Shown here: in pieces, positions 33,726 to 42,827 of the stretch
Layout of the letters: each line of letters starts with the position of its first letter
Numbering within the stretch: the first letter of the stretch is position 1
NCBI GenBank assembly: GCA_016719295.1
Contig: JADKAF010000001.1
Location: forward strand, 682,001 to 746,000
Source: Planctomycetota bacterium
GTDB taxonomy: Bacteria; Planctomycetota; UBA1135; JADKAF01
Direction: 5' to 3'
DNA: 64,000 nt
Program-made: the position numbers and the translations under genes
Notes under the pieces: generated by a model
What the model saw: the letters and a program-made list of their open reading frames with translations, nothing else
Told to the model about the DNA's origin: nothing
Databases searched by the model: none

Positions 33726-35615
33726 ATGCTCTACCTCGCGCGCCTGGCCCTCGCCATCTCGGCGTTCGCATTCGCGGCTTGCTCCTCGTCGTCGGAGCCG
33801 GGGAGCGAGACGCCGGACGAGGCGCTGCCGTGGGCGCTCGCGCCGAGCGGGATCGTGCACGAGGATCGCGCGGGCGAGGTCGTGGAGCGGAGCTATCCCG
33901 AGCCGCCGACCTGGCCGGAGACGGCGCCGGAGCGACCGGTGTTGGAGACGCCGCATCCGCGCGTGACGCCGGAGGAAGCGTGGCGCGCGCTGCAGGCGGA
34001 TTGGAGCGCGGCGGGCAACGTTCCGGCGACGGGGCCCGTGCATCGCTTCGCGACGAACTTCGAGGGCACGGGGGCCGCGCTCTACGCGCGCTACGAGACC
34101 GTCACCGAGGACGGCACGACGCGGCGTCTCGCGCACGGGCTCGGCGTCGCGACCTACGACGAGAGCTGGGAGGCGCGGCTCGAGCGCGGCGAGCTTCCTT
34201 CCGGAGACGAGCCCGGCATCGTGGCCCTCGTGACCTACGTGCGCAGCATCCCCCGCGGTCCGCAGTGGGAGAACCACCGTACGAGCGAACGCTCCGCGCG
34301 CGGACGCGTGAAGCAGATCTCCTACGTCGACGGCACGCGCGTCGCCGGCCATCGCTACGGGTGGCGCGAAGATGGCACGCTGCACTTCCACTACCGCGGC
34401 TACGACGACGGGGTCACCGTGGTCTGGGCGCCGGAGGGCTACGAGCAGGAGCACTTCCGCACTCGAGGGGGCCAGTTCGAAGGCGAGGCTTCGGTGTACG
34501 CCGCCGACGGGCGCTTGATCCGGCGCGGGCTGCGCAGCGAAACGGGCTGGCAGGGCGAGCAGGATTATTGGTCGGAGACCAGCAACGGTCGCTACGAGAG
34601 CTTGCGCTTCGTGGACGGCGAGCTTCATGGCTACCAGGCCTTTTACAGCTCGGAAGGCTGGCCTGCGGTCGAGACCTGGTACGAGCACGGCGTGCAGGAA
34701 GGGCCATTCCGACGGTTGCACCCGAACGGCGCGACGCAGCTCCTCGGTCACTTCCGCGCTGACAAGCTCGAAGGCGAAGTGCGTCGCTTCTCCGAGGTCG
34801 GCGAGCTCGTTGGCCTCGAACACTACGTGCGCGGCAAGAAGAACGGCTTAGCGATCGAGTACGACGGGCTGCAGCGCGAGGTCGAGCGCGGACCGTATCT
34901 CGAGGACCAGCGCCACGGTACTTGGACGCGCTTCGATTACGGGCTGATCAGCACCGAGCCGACGTGGCGCCTCGAGATCGAGCTCCGTGGCAATCGACGG
35001 CAGGGCGCAGCACAGCTCTTCGATGCTCGGGGGCGCGTCCTGCTGCGCGGACAGTTCGACGCAGACGAAGCGAGCGGTGCGTGGACGGGCTTCCTCTACG
35101 ATGAAGAGGTCGCCAGCGGAACCGAAGGACTTCGCGGAACGGGCCCCGTCGATTCCGACGGCGACCCACGAGACGAGTGGATCTTCACCTACGCGAACGG
35201 CACCACCGCCGTCGTCGGCGCCTACGCCGCCGACGGCCAGCGCACCGGCATCTGGACCTACACCTCGCCGCAAGGAACGAAGTGCGCCGAGGGTTCCTAC
35301 GACGATGACCTGCGCACTGGCGAGTGGGCCTTCTTCCGCGCCGACGGCTCGCTCGAGCTCGTGGGCCGCTACTCCGATGGCCAGCGCAGCGGCAGTTGGC
35401 TCACCCTGGACGCGAGCGGCTGGCTCGCGAACGAGGAGCGCTACGGCGAGTACGGGGCGCTCCTGGACTCCTTCCGTCGCGTGACGCTGGACGAGGATCT
35501 GCTGGACGGCGCGCCACGCGACCCGCGCACCAAGAACGGCCTCTTCGAGCAACTCGACGCGCAGGGGACCGTCCTCGCGCGCCAGCGTTTCGCGAACGAT
35601 GCGCCGCGCGACTGA
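33726..35615 (+). CDS. Lipoprotein with MORN/YwqK-like repeats
   Basis: 629 residues. The signal peptide ends in a lipobox AFAAC (Cys at about residue 18), followed by a Ser/Glu/Pro-rich linker. From about residue 200 there are many short beta-hairpin repeats of about 23 residues of the form Gly-x-Tyr...Asp/Glu-Gly-x-x-x-Gly-x-Trp (for example DLRTGEWAFFRADGS and DGQRSGSWLTLDASG), like MORN_2 repeats of the YwqK antitoxin group. These form long beta-sheets, usually for membrane or protein contact. It is divergent from the helicase with only 56 bases between the starts. Confidence 0.82.
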   Translation: MLYLARLALAISAFAFAACSSSSEPGSETPDEALPWALAPSGIVHEDRAGEVVERSYPEPPTWPETAPERPVLETPHPRVTPEEAWRALQADWSAAGNVPATGPVHRFATNFEGTGAALYARYETVTEDGTTRRLAHGLGVATYDESWEARLERGELPSGDEPGIVALVTYVRSIPRGPQWENHRTSERSARGRVKQISYVDGTRVAGHRYGWREDGTLHFHYRGYDDGVTVVWAPEGYEQEHFRTRGGQFEGEASVYAADGRLIRRGLRSETGWQGEQDYWSETSNGRYESLRFVDGELHGYQAFYSSEGWPAVETWYEHGVQEGPFRRLHPNGATQLLGHFRADKLEGEVRRFSEVGELVGLEHYVRGKKNGLAIEYDGLQREVERGPYLEDQRHGTWTRFDYGLISTEPTWRLEIELRGNRRQGAAQLFDARGRVLLRGQFDADEASGAWTGFLYDEEVASGTEGLRGTGPVDSDGDPRDEWIFTYANGTTAVVGAYAADGQRTGIWTYTSPQGTKCAEGSYDDDLRTGEWAFFRADGSLELVGRYSDGQRSGSWLTLDASGWLANEERYGEYGALLDSFRRVTLDEDLLDGAPRDPRTKNGLFEQLDAQGTVLARQRFANDAPRD

Positions 35616-35713
35616 GGGTTCAACGAACTCGAGCACGCACGCCCTTCGCACGCGCGCAACCAGCGCCTATCCTCTCCGCTCCCCCTGGTCCCCAAACCCC
35701 AACCTGCCGCCTC

Positions 35714-36190
35714 ATGAAAGCCCTGCTTATCTCTTCCTGCTTCGCCGCCCTCGGGTTCCTCGCCTCCTGCAGCGACAGCGAGTCCAACGCCGGCAACGGC
35801 AACACCTCGAAGAACCTCCTCGACTCCGCGAAGAACCTCGCCGCCCAGGCTCAAGACGCCCTGGGCAAGATGAAGGACCTCGACGTCTCCCAGCTCTCTT
35901 CGATGTCTCCCGAGAAGATGCAGGAGCTCGGCAAGTCCGCGATGGGCGCCATCGCCACGCAGCTCGATCAAGTGAAGGACATGGCTAGCGCCGAGAAGGC
36001 GAAAGGCGCGATCGATCCCATTCTCGAGAAGCTCGGCGCTCTGAAGGGTGCTCTCGCCGGCCAGCTCCCGGACGTCTCCAAGATCACCGAGGCGATCCAG
36101 GGTCTGCAGACCCGCCTTGGCTCGAACCTCGACGTGATGAACGCGCTGCAGCCGTTGCTCGGGAAGCTACAGGGTTTGATCGGGGGCTGA
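35714..36190 (+). CDS. Small helical lipoprotein
   Basis: 158 residues. The signal peptide ends in a lipobox LASC (Cys at about residue 19); a Ser/Asn/Gly-rich spacer follows, then an Ala/Leu/Lys-rich helical protein with heptad-like spacing (DSAKNLAAQAQDALGKMKDL and similar segments), probably a coiled coil. I do not recognise a family. It lies 98 bases after the repeat lipoprotein gene and may share its transcript. Two palindromes follow it. Confidence 0.7.
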   Translation: MKALLISSCFAALGFLASCSDSESNAGNGNTSKNLLDSAKNLAAQAQDALGKMKDLDVSQLSSMSPEKMQELGKSAMGAIATQLDQVKDMASAEKAKGAIDPILEKLGALKGALAGQLPDVSKITEAIQGLQTRLGSNLDVMNALQPLLGKLQGLIGG

Positions 36191-36199
36191 GGGCTCTCA

Positions 36200-36229
36200 C
36201 GTCGAGTGCGCGCTGGCGCGCGCTCGACG
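36200..36229. terminator. Hairpin after the small lipoprotein gene
   Basis: Outer perfect 7-base stem 36200-36206 with 36223-36229, and an inner GC-rich stem that pairs apart from one wobble. It lies between convergent genes and probably acts as a terminator. Confidence 0.55.
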
Positions 36230-36242
36230 CCGAAGAACATTG

Positions 36243-36272
36243 CAGAGCGCCGGATCGCGATCCGGCGCTCTG
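36243..36272. terminator. Perfect 30-base palindrome
   Basis: Positions 36243-36272 read identically on both strands (13-base arms around CGCG). With the neighbouring hairpin it forms a tandem hairpin pair between the convergent lipoprotein and Kelch genes; likely a bidirectional terminator. Confidence 0.6.
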
Positions 36273-36312
36273 TACTCGCGGCAACGTTGCGTCGGTCTTT
36301 GAGGGCCTGACG

Positions 36313-37719
36313 CTATCTGCCCAGAACCAGCTCCAGGGCATTGCTGAAGATCAGCCCTGCGGCGTTCGCGTTGGGATCCGGGGCCCATGCCTGAGAGAAG
36401 AGACTGAGTCTGATGAGCGTGGGGTCGTTCGGAATGAACAAGGCGTACTGGGCCGTTCCTCCCGCAGGAGGAGTACAGGGCTCGAAGGGCACGCGCAGGT
36501 CGTGGTAGAGCGAGCAGCCGGTGAGGCCGAAGCCGTCGAGCGGAAGAGGCAGTGCGAATGGACCGAGCGCGGCGTCGGACAACCCGAAGGTCATGAAGGC
36601 GGACCGGTCGGGGACGTGGTGGACCACCAGGTACTGCACCGTGCCGAGAACCGGGAGCGAGCCGGCTCCCGGAGCGCAGGCCAGCGCCGTCGTACCGCAG
36701 CCGGATCCGATGCTGCGGATCGAGGCGGGGAATGCGGATCGACGCTCCCATGTGTCCGCGAAGTACGGCGAGCTATTGGCGTAGCCGCCGAAGAGCACCA
36801 TCCGTCCGCGCCGAGAGTCGAACGCCATCGCTCGTGAGTTGCCGCCAGTCGGCGAAGGGGCAGAGCTGACGTCTACCCAGGCCACACCGTCCCACTCCCA
36901 GGTGTCGTCGCGCTGACTGCTGGTACCAGTCTGAAGCCCGCCGAACAGGACGATTCGCTGGCGTTCGGTGTCGTAGGCCATCGAGAGCGCAGCCCGGGCC
37001 GAGGGTAGTGGCGCGTTCACTCGCAGCATCCAGTTCACGCCATCCCACTCCCAGGTGTCCGTCAGTGTTCCTGGGCCACCTCCGAACAGGACCACGCGAC
37101 ATCGCTGCGCATCGTAGGCCATTGCGTGCCAATGCCGAGCGCTCGGCGAGGACGGCGGATGCAGCTGCTGCCAGCTGGTGCCGTCCCACTCCCAGGTATC
37201 GCCGAAGAAGTTGCTCGTGCCGGTTGAGTGCCCGCCGAACAGAACGACGCGCCCTCGGCTGGCGTCGTACGCCATCGCGTGGCTGTACCTCGCTGCTGGG
37301 GCCGGAGTAGGGGAGCGAAGAATCCAGGTACTTCCATCCCACTCCCAGGTGTCGCCGAACAAGGCACCCTGTAGTTCATCCTGACCGCCGAACATCACCA
37401 CGCGCCCGCGTCGCGAGTCGTAGACCATGGCGTGCGCATGGCGAGCCGGTGGTACCGGAAGACTGAATCGCGGAGTCCAGTTCGATCCATCCCACTGCCA
37501 GGTGTCGGCCGAGGGACCATCGTCGACTCTTTGACCTTGATTGAAGATCTCGCGCCAACCACCGAAGAGCAGGGTGACTCCGCGCTGCTCGTCGTAGGCC
37601 ATCGCATGCTGATAGCGGCCGGGAGGAGAGCTGCTGGGATGGCGCTGGATCCAATCCTGGGCTTCGACGAGGCCGCAGAGCGTGCCGCCAAGAGCGAGAG
37701 CGAAGAGGCTGGCTTTCAT
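36313..37719 (-). CDS. Secreted Kelch-repeat protein
   Basis: 468 residues with a signal peptide (cleavage near residue 20, ...LVEAQ). Six Kelch-type blades of about 50-55 residues follow, each with the pattern Ala-Arg-x-x-His-Ala-Met-x-Tyr-Asp, Arg-Gly-Arg-Val-x-(Leu/Met)-Phe-Gly-Gly and Asp-Thr-Trp-Glu-Trp-Asp-Gly-x-x-Trp. These give a six-bladed propeller at about 30-335. The C-terminal 130 residues begin with a SIGSGCG motif and contain a FALPLPLDGFG Pro/Leu segment, parallel to the ends of the other large secreted proteins here. Probably extracellular or surface-attached; ligand unknown. Confidence 0.87.
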   Translation of the reverse strand: MKASLFALALGGTLCGLVEAQDWIQRHPSSSPPGRYQHAMAYDEQRGVTLLFGGWREIFNQGQRVDDGPSADTWQWDGSNWTPRFSLPVPPARHAHAMVYDSRRGRVVMFGGQDELQGALFGDTWEWDGSTWILRSPTPAPAARYSHAMAYDASRGRVVLFGGHSTGTSNFFGDTWEWDGTSWQQLHPPSSPSARHWHAMAYDAQRCRVVLFGGGPGTLTDTWEWDGVNWMLRVNAPLPSARAALSMAYDTERQRIVLFGGLQTGTSSQRDDTWEWDGVAWVDVSSAPSPTGGNSRAMAFDSRRGRMVLFGGYANSSPYFADTWERRSAFPASIRSIGSGCGTTALACAPGAGSLPVLGTVQYLVVHHVPDRSAFMTFGLSDAALGPFALPLPLDGFGLTGCSLYHDLRVPFEPCTPPAGGTAQYALFIPNDPTLIRLSLFSQAWAPDPNANAAGLIFSNALELVLGR

Positions 37720-38076
37720 GAGTCGGTTCCCCTGGTCTGGTGACGGCCGGACTCGGTCGCTCGAGAGCCGGACCCGAGTGTGGCGAGGAGTGGAGCCCCT
37801 CGGCGCGCGATCGAGGCGTCGAGGCAGGGACCGGGACGAGCCGCTCCGACCCCACTTGGAAGCTCCGCTCGTGGGAGAGCGAACGAGCGGCGCCTGTGAC
37901 GAGCGACGGAGGAATCTCACTCGCAGCGAGAGACGCACGACATTTTTGGGCTCCGGTGGTCACGGAATCCGGAGGCGTGCGCTCTACCCCGCAGCGATCC
38001 CGGATGGGTAGAACCGTCAGCGAGCCCACTCGTGGCGCTCTCCGCTTGCGCGGCCGCATGTCTTCGAGCTCCCGTG
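37720..38076. other. 357-base divergent intergenic region
   Basis: No gene is seen between the Kelch gene (minus) and the sigma-factor gene (plus). It contains an 8-base inverted repeat with a ten-base spacer at 37865-37890, and a near-repeat of GCCGGAC(T/C)CG near 37745 and 37788. It must hold the promoters of both genes, but no -10/-35 pair could be assigned with confidence. Confidence 0.5.
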
Positions 38077-38658
38077 ATGTCGATGACCGCCCCTGAAGAC
38101 CTGGAGCAGCTCGTGCGCGCGCTCCGCGGCGTGCGCTCCGATCTGGGCTCGCTGATGCAGAGCGAGGTGCTGCGCCGCGTGCGCTCGCTCTGCTCGCAGC
38201 GGCTCGGCGCGGGTGATCGCTTGCGCGGCGCGATGGACTCCGAGGACCTCACCCAGGACGTGCTCCTCGATCTCATCGCGGCGATCGAGGAGTTCCGCGG
38301 AGAGAGCTGGCCGGAGTTCTTCGCGTTCGTGGACGCGTTGCTCGGACGTCGCAAGGTGCAGCACTCGCGCCGACTGGGGGCGCGGAAGCGCGGCGGCTTC
38401 GCCGAGCCCGAAGCGCTCCCGACCGAAGGCGGCGCCGCGCCTGCGGCCTCCCCAAGCGGCCTCGCGGCAGAGGACGAAGAGCGCGAGCGCGCGAGGCGGC
38501 TCTTGGAGTCGCTGCCCGAGGAAGAGCGCCGACCCATCCAATGGCGTCTCTTGGAGGAGCTCTCCTACGCGGAGATCGCCCAGCGACTTGGGCTCAGCGA
38601 GGAGGCCGCACGTCAGCGCGTCTCGCGCGGGCTGCGGCGCTTGAAGGAACGCTGGTGA
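38077..38658 (+). CDS. RNA polymerase sigma factor, ECF-like
   Basis: 193 residues. Region 2 is seen as MDSEDLTQDVLLDLIAAIEEF with the following Trp-Pro-Glu-Phe-Phe-Ala-Phe segment, and region 4 as LPEEERRPIQWRLLEELSYAEIAQRLGLS split before EEAARQRVSRGLRRL, a helix-turn-helix for the -35 element. Region 3 is absent, as in ECF sigmas. It is followed after 13 bases by a membrane Ser/Thr kinase gene, a pairing found often in Planctomycetes, where the kinase is thought to control the sigma factor. Either ATG 38077 or 38083 could be the start. Confidence 0.88.
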   Translation: MSMTAPEDLEQLVRALRGVRSDLGSLMQSEVLRRVRSLCSQRLGAGDRLRGAMDSEDLTQDVLLDLIAAIEEFRGESWPEFFAFVDALLGRRKVQHSRRLGARKRGGFAEPEALPTEGGAAPAASPSGLAAEDEERERARRLLESLPEEERRPIQWRLLEELSYAEIAQRLGLSEEAARQRVSRGLRRLKERW

Positions 38659-38671
38659 GGGAGAATCTCGG

Positions 38672-41077
38672 ATGAGCCAAGATGAACGCGACGAGCCGGA
38701 CACGAGCTCGGACTCGAGCTCCGACTCCAGCAATGGATCCGGGGAGGAGCTGCGCGAGCGGCTGGACCGCGCGCTCGATGCAGGCGGGGATCCGCTGCGC
38801 GTGCTGGCGGAGTTGCTCGCCGCGGAGCGCCGCGAGGAGGCCTCCGTGGCGCTGCTCGACTTGAGCGGCCAGACGATCGATGGCTTCCGCCTGAAGCGCC
38901 TCCTGGGCCACGGGGGGATGGGCGCGACCTATCTCGCGCAGGCGCCCGATGAGAGCTGGGTCGCCTTCAAGGTGATGACGGCGGAGCGCGAGAGCTCGCG
39001 CCGGCGCTTCGAGAGCGAGGCGCAGGCGCTGGGGACGCTGCAGCATCCGCACATCGCGGGCTACCTGGCGCACGGCGTGCGTGAGGACGGGCTCGGCTGG
39101 CTGGCGATGGAGCGCATCGAGGGGCCGAGCCTGGAGGCGCTGCTGCAGGAGCTGGAAGGGCAGCATCCCGCGAGCCCGATCGCGCAAGCGCTGGCGGCGG
39201 GCTGCACGGCGCCGATCCTCGAGCAAGATGCCTGGCGCCGGCGCTTTCTACGCCTCTTGATCGGCGTCGCGGAGGCGCTGCAGCACGCCCACGAGCGAAA
39301 CCTCGTGCACCGCGACGTGAAGCCGCAGAACATCCTGCTGCGTCCGGATCTCTCGGCGGTGCTCGTCGACTTCGGCATCGCGCGCGACACGCTGCGACCG
39401 GTCTCGCTGACGCGGACGGGAGCGCGCGTCGGGACGCCGGGCTACATGGCGCCGGAGCAGTTCTTGGGGCGCGTCGGAGAGATCGGGGCACGCACGGACG
39501 TCTTCGCGCTGGGGCTCGTGCTCTGGCGAGGGCTCTTCGGGCGCGATCTCTTCGCCAGCGAAGAGGAGCTGAAGCGCTACGCTACGCGTGCGCGCGCGCT
39601 GTTGCCGGCTTCGGCACAGGAGCTGGGACCGCAGCTCCGCGGCGTCCTCTATCGCGCGCTCGAGCCGCAGGTGCGTCACCGCTATCCGTCGGCGGGCCTG
39701 TTCTCAGACGATCTCCGCAGCCTGCTCAGCGATCGGCCGGTGACCTCGCGGGCGCCTGGGGCTCTGGTGCGCTTCGGACGCACGATGCTGGGGCGACGGC
39801 TCTTCCTATTAAGCTTCGGAGCGGGGCTTTTCGGGACCGGCTACTTCCTCGCAAGAGAGCGCCAGCCTCCCGAGAGCTCGCGCCAGCTCGTTCTCCTCAC
39901 GATCGACGCGTTGATCCGCGGTGGCCAAGGATGGATCGACGCGCGCGAGGATCTCGCCTTGAGCGTCTGCGCGGGCGCTCAAGAAGTCGAATCCGGCAAG
40001 CATGAGATCCACTACTACTATCCCGATCGCATCCTTCCGGACGAAGACGACGCGCGAAGGGTCGGCTGCGTCCCATGGAAGCTCACCAAGGCCGTGGATG
40101 CCTATGCCGCGAGGCGGCACCATCGCGTGACGATTCTTGCGATTGCGAGCGGACTGCAGAGCCCGAACGCTCCGCGAAACGTGAGCGTAGGCGAGTGCTG
40201 GGATCCAAAGCGTGAGCGCTGCTTGTTGCGCTTGGGAGTAGGGCTCGCAGCGGCGGAGATCGAAGTGGCGGAGAACGGAACGCCGTGGAGGAAGCGCGTT
40301 CCGCCTGGGTACTACTGGGTGAATCCCGGCAGCTTCGATATCGAGGCCTTCGGCAAGAACAACGAGCACGAAGAGATCTCGGGAGTGAAGTGCGAGGCGT
40401 GGCAGCGTACGGAGGTCGTGCTGTTGCACAGATTCTGTCTTCCGAGGCACCCAGATCGATTCCAGATCACTTGGGGCACGATCTTCGCTCCGAAGCCGAG
40501 TGGCTTGCACCTCGAGTACGGCGATGGATGGGTGGAGTGGTTGAACGAGGAGCAAGAAGTGCGCGCGCCGGGAGCGGAGTTCCACATCCACGCCGCGCTG
40601 GTGCCGGCCGTGAAGGACGAGTTTCTCTCGGTCGAGTTGTCGATCTCCGCCCCTTCTGGGCGGCGGTTCCGCTCTGGTGTGTTGAGCCTGCGTCTCCATA
40701 CGCGCCGATTGAACGTTGCTCGAGAGGACGAGAGCATCGAGTTTGAGCTCGATGGTAACCTGATACCAGGGTTGCTAAACCGCGAAGACATGCTGGTCGT
40801 TCTCTTGGAGGACGCCAACGCAGAAGATCCCATCAATGTCGCGACTCGCAATGAGCTTAAAAAGGAATTCAAGGGCGTCTTCCTGACCCTGGCGTTGCCC
40901 GCCGAAGGGATCGAGAAGCTGCTCCTGCGTTATCGAGTGCGGACCCGCCGCGAGCCCCAGGACTTCGGCAGCGTGGAGTTCGCCGGCGGCTACTTGGGGC
41001 CACTCTCGGGTGAACATCACGCCTTGCCGAGCAATACGGGGCTCGCGTTTCGCGCCGAGCTGGTGCCGCGAGTCTGA
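38672..41077 (+). CDS. Membrane Ser/Thr protein kinase with sensor domain
   Basis: 801 residues. An acidic Ser-rich N-terminus is followed by a Hanks-type kinase domain at about 70-352: Gly loop GHGGMGATY (79-87), Lys100 in VAFK, catalytic HRDVKPQN (213-220), DFG (233-235), and APEQ (260-263), so it should be active. One membrane helix at about 375-393 separates it from a 400-residue exported C-terminal region without a recognised family, presumably a sensor. The gene directly follows a sigma factor, suggesting a signalling pair. The ribosome site GGGAGAA lies just upstream of ATG 38672. Confidence 0.9.
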   Translation: MSQDERDEPDTSSDSSSDSSNGSGEELRERLDRALDAGGDPLRVLAELLAAERREEASVALLDLSGQTIDGFRLKRLLGHGGMGATYLAQAPDESWVAFKVMTAERESSRRRFESEAQALGTLQHPHIAGYLAHGVREDGLGWLAMERIEGPSLEALLQELEGQHPASPIAQALAAGCTAPILEQDAWRRRFLRLLIGVAEALQHAHERNLVHRDVKPQNILLRPDLSAVLVDFGIARDTLRPVSLTRTGARVGTPGYMAPEQFLGRVGEIGARTDVFALGLVLWRGLFGRDLFASEEELKRYATRARALLPASAQELGPQLRGVLYRALEPQVRHRYPSAGLFSDDLRSLLSDRPVTSRAPGALVRFGRTMLGRRLFLLSFGAGLFGTGYFLARERQPPESSRQLVLLTIDALIRGGQGWIDAREDLALSVCAGAQEVESGKHEIHYYYPDRILPDEDDARRVGCVPWKLTKAVDAYAARRHHRVTILAIASGLQSPNAPRNVSVGECWDPKRERCLLRLGVGLAAAEIEVAENGTPWRKRVPPGYYWVNPGSFDIEAFGKNNEHEEISGVKCEAWQRTEVVLLHRFCLPRHPDRFQITWGTIFAPKPSGLHLEYGDGWVEWLNEEQEVRAPGAEFHIHAALVPAVKDEFLSVELSISAPSGRRFRSGVLSLRLHTRRLNVAREDESIEFELDGNLIPGLLNREDMLVVLLEDANAEDPINVATRNELKKEFKGVFLTLALPAEGIEKLLLRYRVRTRREPQDFGSVEFAGGYLGPLSGEHHALPSNTGLAFRAELVPRV

Positions 41078-41116
41078 GAACTCGTGCAGTGCAGACCTGC
41101 TGGTGCGCGCCGCGCT

Positions 41117-42385
41117 TCAGCCGTTCGCCACCCCATCCACCGCGATCGGCTTCTCGATCTCCCCGAACTCGTTCTCCCCGAGCTCCGGCGCCGCGCGATC
41201 GCCGATCTTCAGCGCGGCCTCGCACGCCCGGAACTGACATCCGTCGACGCTCCCGCGCGCGTCCTCCCACCAGAGCGTGGCGCCCTCCGTGAAGCCGCGG
41301 AAACGGCAGCGTTCGAGCACGAGCTCGGCGCGCTCGCGCGCGAGGATCGCGCTGCCGCTCTGCTCGGCGCGGAAGCTGCAGCGCGTGCAGCGGACGTGGC
41401 CGCGGAGCTCGAGGCTCGCGGGAGAGGAGCTCGAGCCGCGGTCCAGGGTGAGGTCGAGGAGTGCCACGGTGGCGTCGGCGGCGACGGTGAGGCGCGCGTC
41501 GTCGGCGGCGCAGCGGAGCACGGTGCGGGCGGCGCTCGTGCCGCTCAGCGTCAGGCCATCGGGCACGGAGACGTCGCCGCGGAGCTCGTGCGTGCCGGGG
41601 CCGAGGACGAGCACGGCGCCGCGCGGGGCGCTCGCGATCGCGGCGGCGAGATCGGCGCCGGCGGCGATGTCGACGCGCGGACCGGCGGGGAGCGGCGGCG
41701 TCTCCGCGGCGAAGCGCTCCAAGCGCGCGGCTTCGCGGGGGGCGAGCGGGAGCCTCAGCTCTTGGTCGGCGGGGCCGCGGAGTCGGAGCTGCGGTCCGCG
41801 GAAGCCGGCGGCGGCGAGATCCTCCAGGCCGAGCTCGAAGGCGCCATCGGGGTCGGGTGTGAGCGTGGTGCCGGAGCCACTCGCGTCCTCGAGACGCAGG
41901 GACGGGTTGGCGGCGCGCGTCTCGTTGAGCTCGTCCACGCCGAGAGAGGTGCTGCCGCCGGTGAGGGCCCAGTCGCCCAAGTTGTAGAAGGTGCCCGTCA
42001 CGGGGAGGAGGAGGTCCCAGGCGAGCGTGAAGGGCATCGCGAGAAGGACCAGCATCTCGTCGTCTTCCTCGGACTCCGAGAACAGGTCCGCGGTGACCGA
42101 GGCGAGGATGAGATCAAAGCTCGAGCCCTCGTCGCTCCAGCGTTCGACCTCGTGGCGCTCTTGGCGCTGCGCGGGGGCTTCGAGGCGCAGGCGCTCGCCG
42201 GGCAGCGCGATCAGCTTCGGCGCGAGCTCGAGGCGCGGCGGCTCGAGCTCGCGGCGCACTTCGCGCGTCTCGTAGGTCGCTTCGTGATCGAGATAGAAGC
42301 AGCTCGGCGTTGCGAGGGCCGTGACGGCGAGGACCCAGAGCTCGAACGTGCGCGAACGACGGGGAAGCGAGCGGTGGGAGCGCAT
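41117..42385 (-). CDS. Lipoprotein with parallel beta-helix domain
   Basis: 422 residues. The N-terminus has a basic region, a hydrophobic stretch and a lipobox-like ATPSC (Cys near residue 29). The N-terminal half includes a hydrophobic segment (LVLLAMPFTLAWDLLLPV) also seen in a group of hypothetical outer-envelope proteins. From about residue 235 there are repeating strands (VLVLGPGTHELRG, LTVAADATVALLDLTLD, LELRGHVRCTRCSF, LVLERCRFRGF) that build a right-handed beta-helix of the pectate-lyase-like class. No catalytic Asp pattern could be assigned. Convergent with the kinase gene, 39 bases apart. Confidence 0.75.
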   Translation of the reverse strand: MRSHRSLPRRSRTFELWVLAVTALATPSCFYLDHEATYETREVRRELEPPRLELAPKLIALPGERLRLEAPAQRQERHEVERWSDEGSSFDLILASVTADLFSESEEDDEMLVLLAMPFTLAWDLLLPVTGTFYNLGDWALTGGSTSLGVDELNETRAANPSLRLEDASGSGTTLTPDPDGAFELGLEDLAAAGFRGPQLRLRGPADQELRLPLAPREAARLERFAAETPPLPAGPRVDIAAGADLAAAIASAPRGAVLVLGPGTHELRGDVSVPDGLTLSGTSAARTVLRCAADDARLTVAADATVALLDLTLDRGSSSSPASLELRGHVRCTRCSFRAEQSGSAILARERAELVLERCRFRGFTEGATLWWEDARGSVDGCQFRACEAALKIGDRAAPELGENEFGEIEKPIAVDGVANG

Positions 42386-42429
42386 GCGCAGATCCTAGGC
42401 GCGCGAGCGCACGCGCGGGAAGAGCGCGC

Positions 42430-42813
42430 TCAGCCGAAGTACGAGCGCCCCGGCGGGGTCTCGTGGCGCGTGTGCAGCTCTTGGTAGCGGGGATCGAAGA
42501 GCTTCGCGATGCGGAACTTGCCCGCGGTCTCGTAGCCGCGGCCGTCGCTCGTGCGGCGGATGGTTTGCTCCTCGATGAGCGCGTGGCCCCACGCGAGCCA
42601 GCGCTCGCCGATCTTGTGCACGAGCACGACGCGCGTGGGCGCCAGGTGGAAGAAGCGCGCGCCCTCCTTGCCGTGGAACTCGAAGAGGCGCGTCGCGAAG
42701 TCCTCGGCGCGCAGCGGGCTCTGCTCGTGCCGCGCGCGGTCGAGGAGGTCGGCGGGGAAGCCTTGCTCGGTGGTGAGGAGCAAGGTGTCGTTCAGCTCGA
42801 GCGGAGTTCCCAT
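42430..42813 (-). CDS. Conserved hypothetical protein, 127 aa
   Basis: 127 residues, no signal peptide and no membrane segment, so cytoplasmic. A well-ordered beta-rich sequence with segments LNDTLLLTTEQGFP, FEFHGKEGARFFHLAPTRV, HKIGERWLAWGHALIEEQTI and GKFRIAKLFDPRYQELH. The regular pattern and GC-rich codon use suggest a real gene, but I do not recognise a named family. It starts 14 bases after the META lipoprotein gene, so the two may be cotranscribed. Confidence 0.65.
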   Translation of the reverse strand: MGTPLELNDTLLLTTEQGFPADLLDRARHEQSPLRAEDFATRLFEFHGKEGARFFHLAPTRVVLVHKIGERWLAWGHALIEEQTIRRTSDGRGYETAGKFRIAKLFDPRYQELHTRHETPPGRSYFG

Positions 42814-42827
42814 GGATTGGCGCTCGC

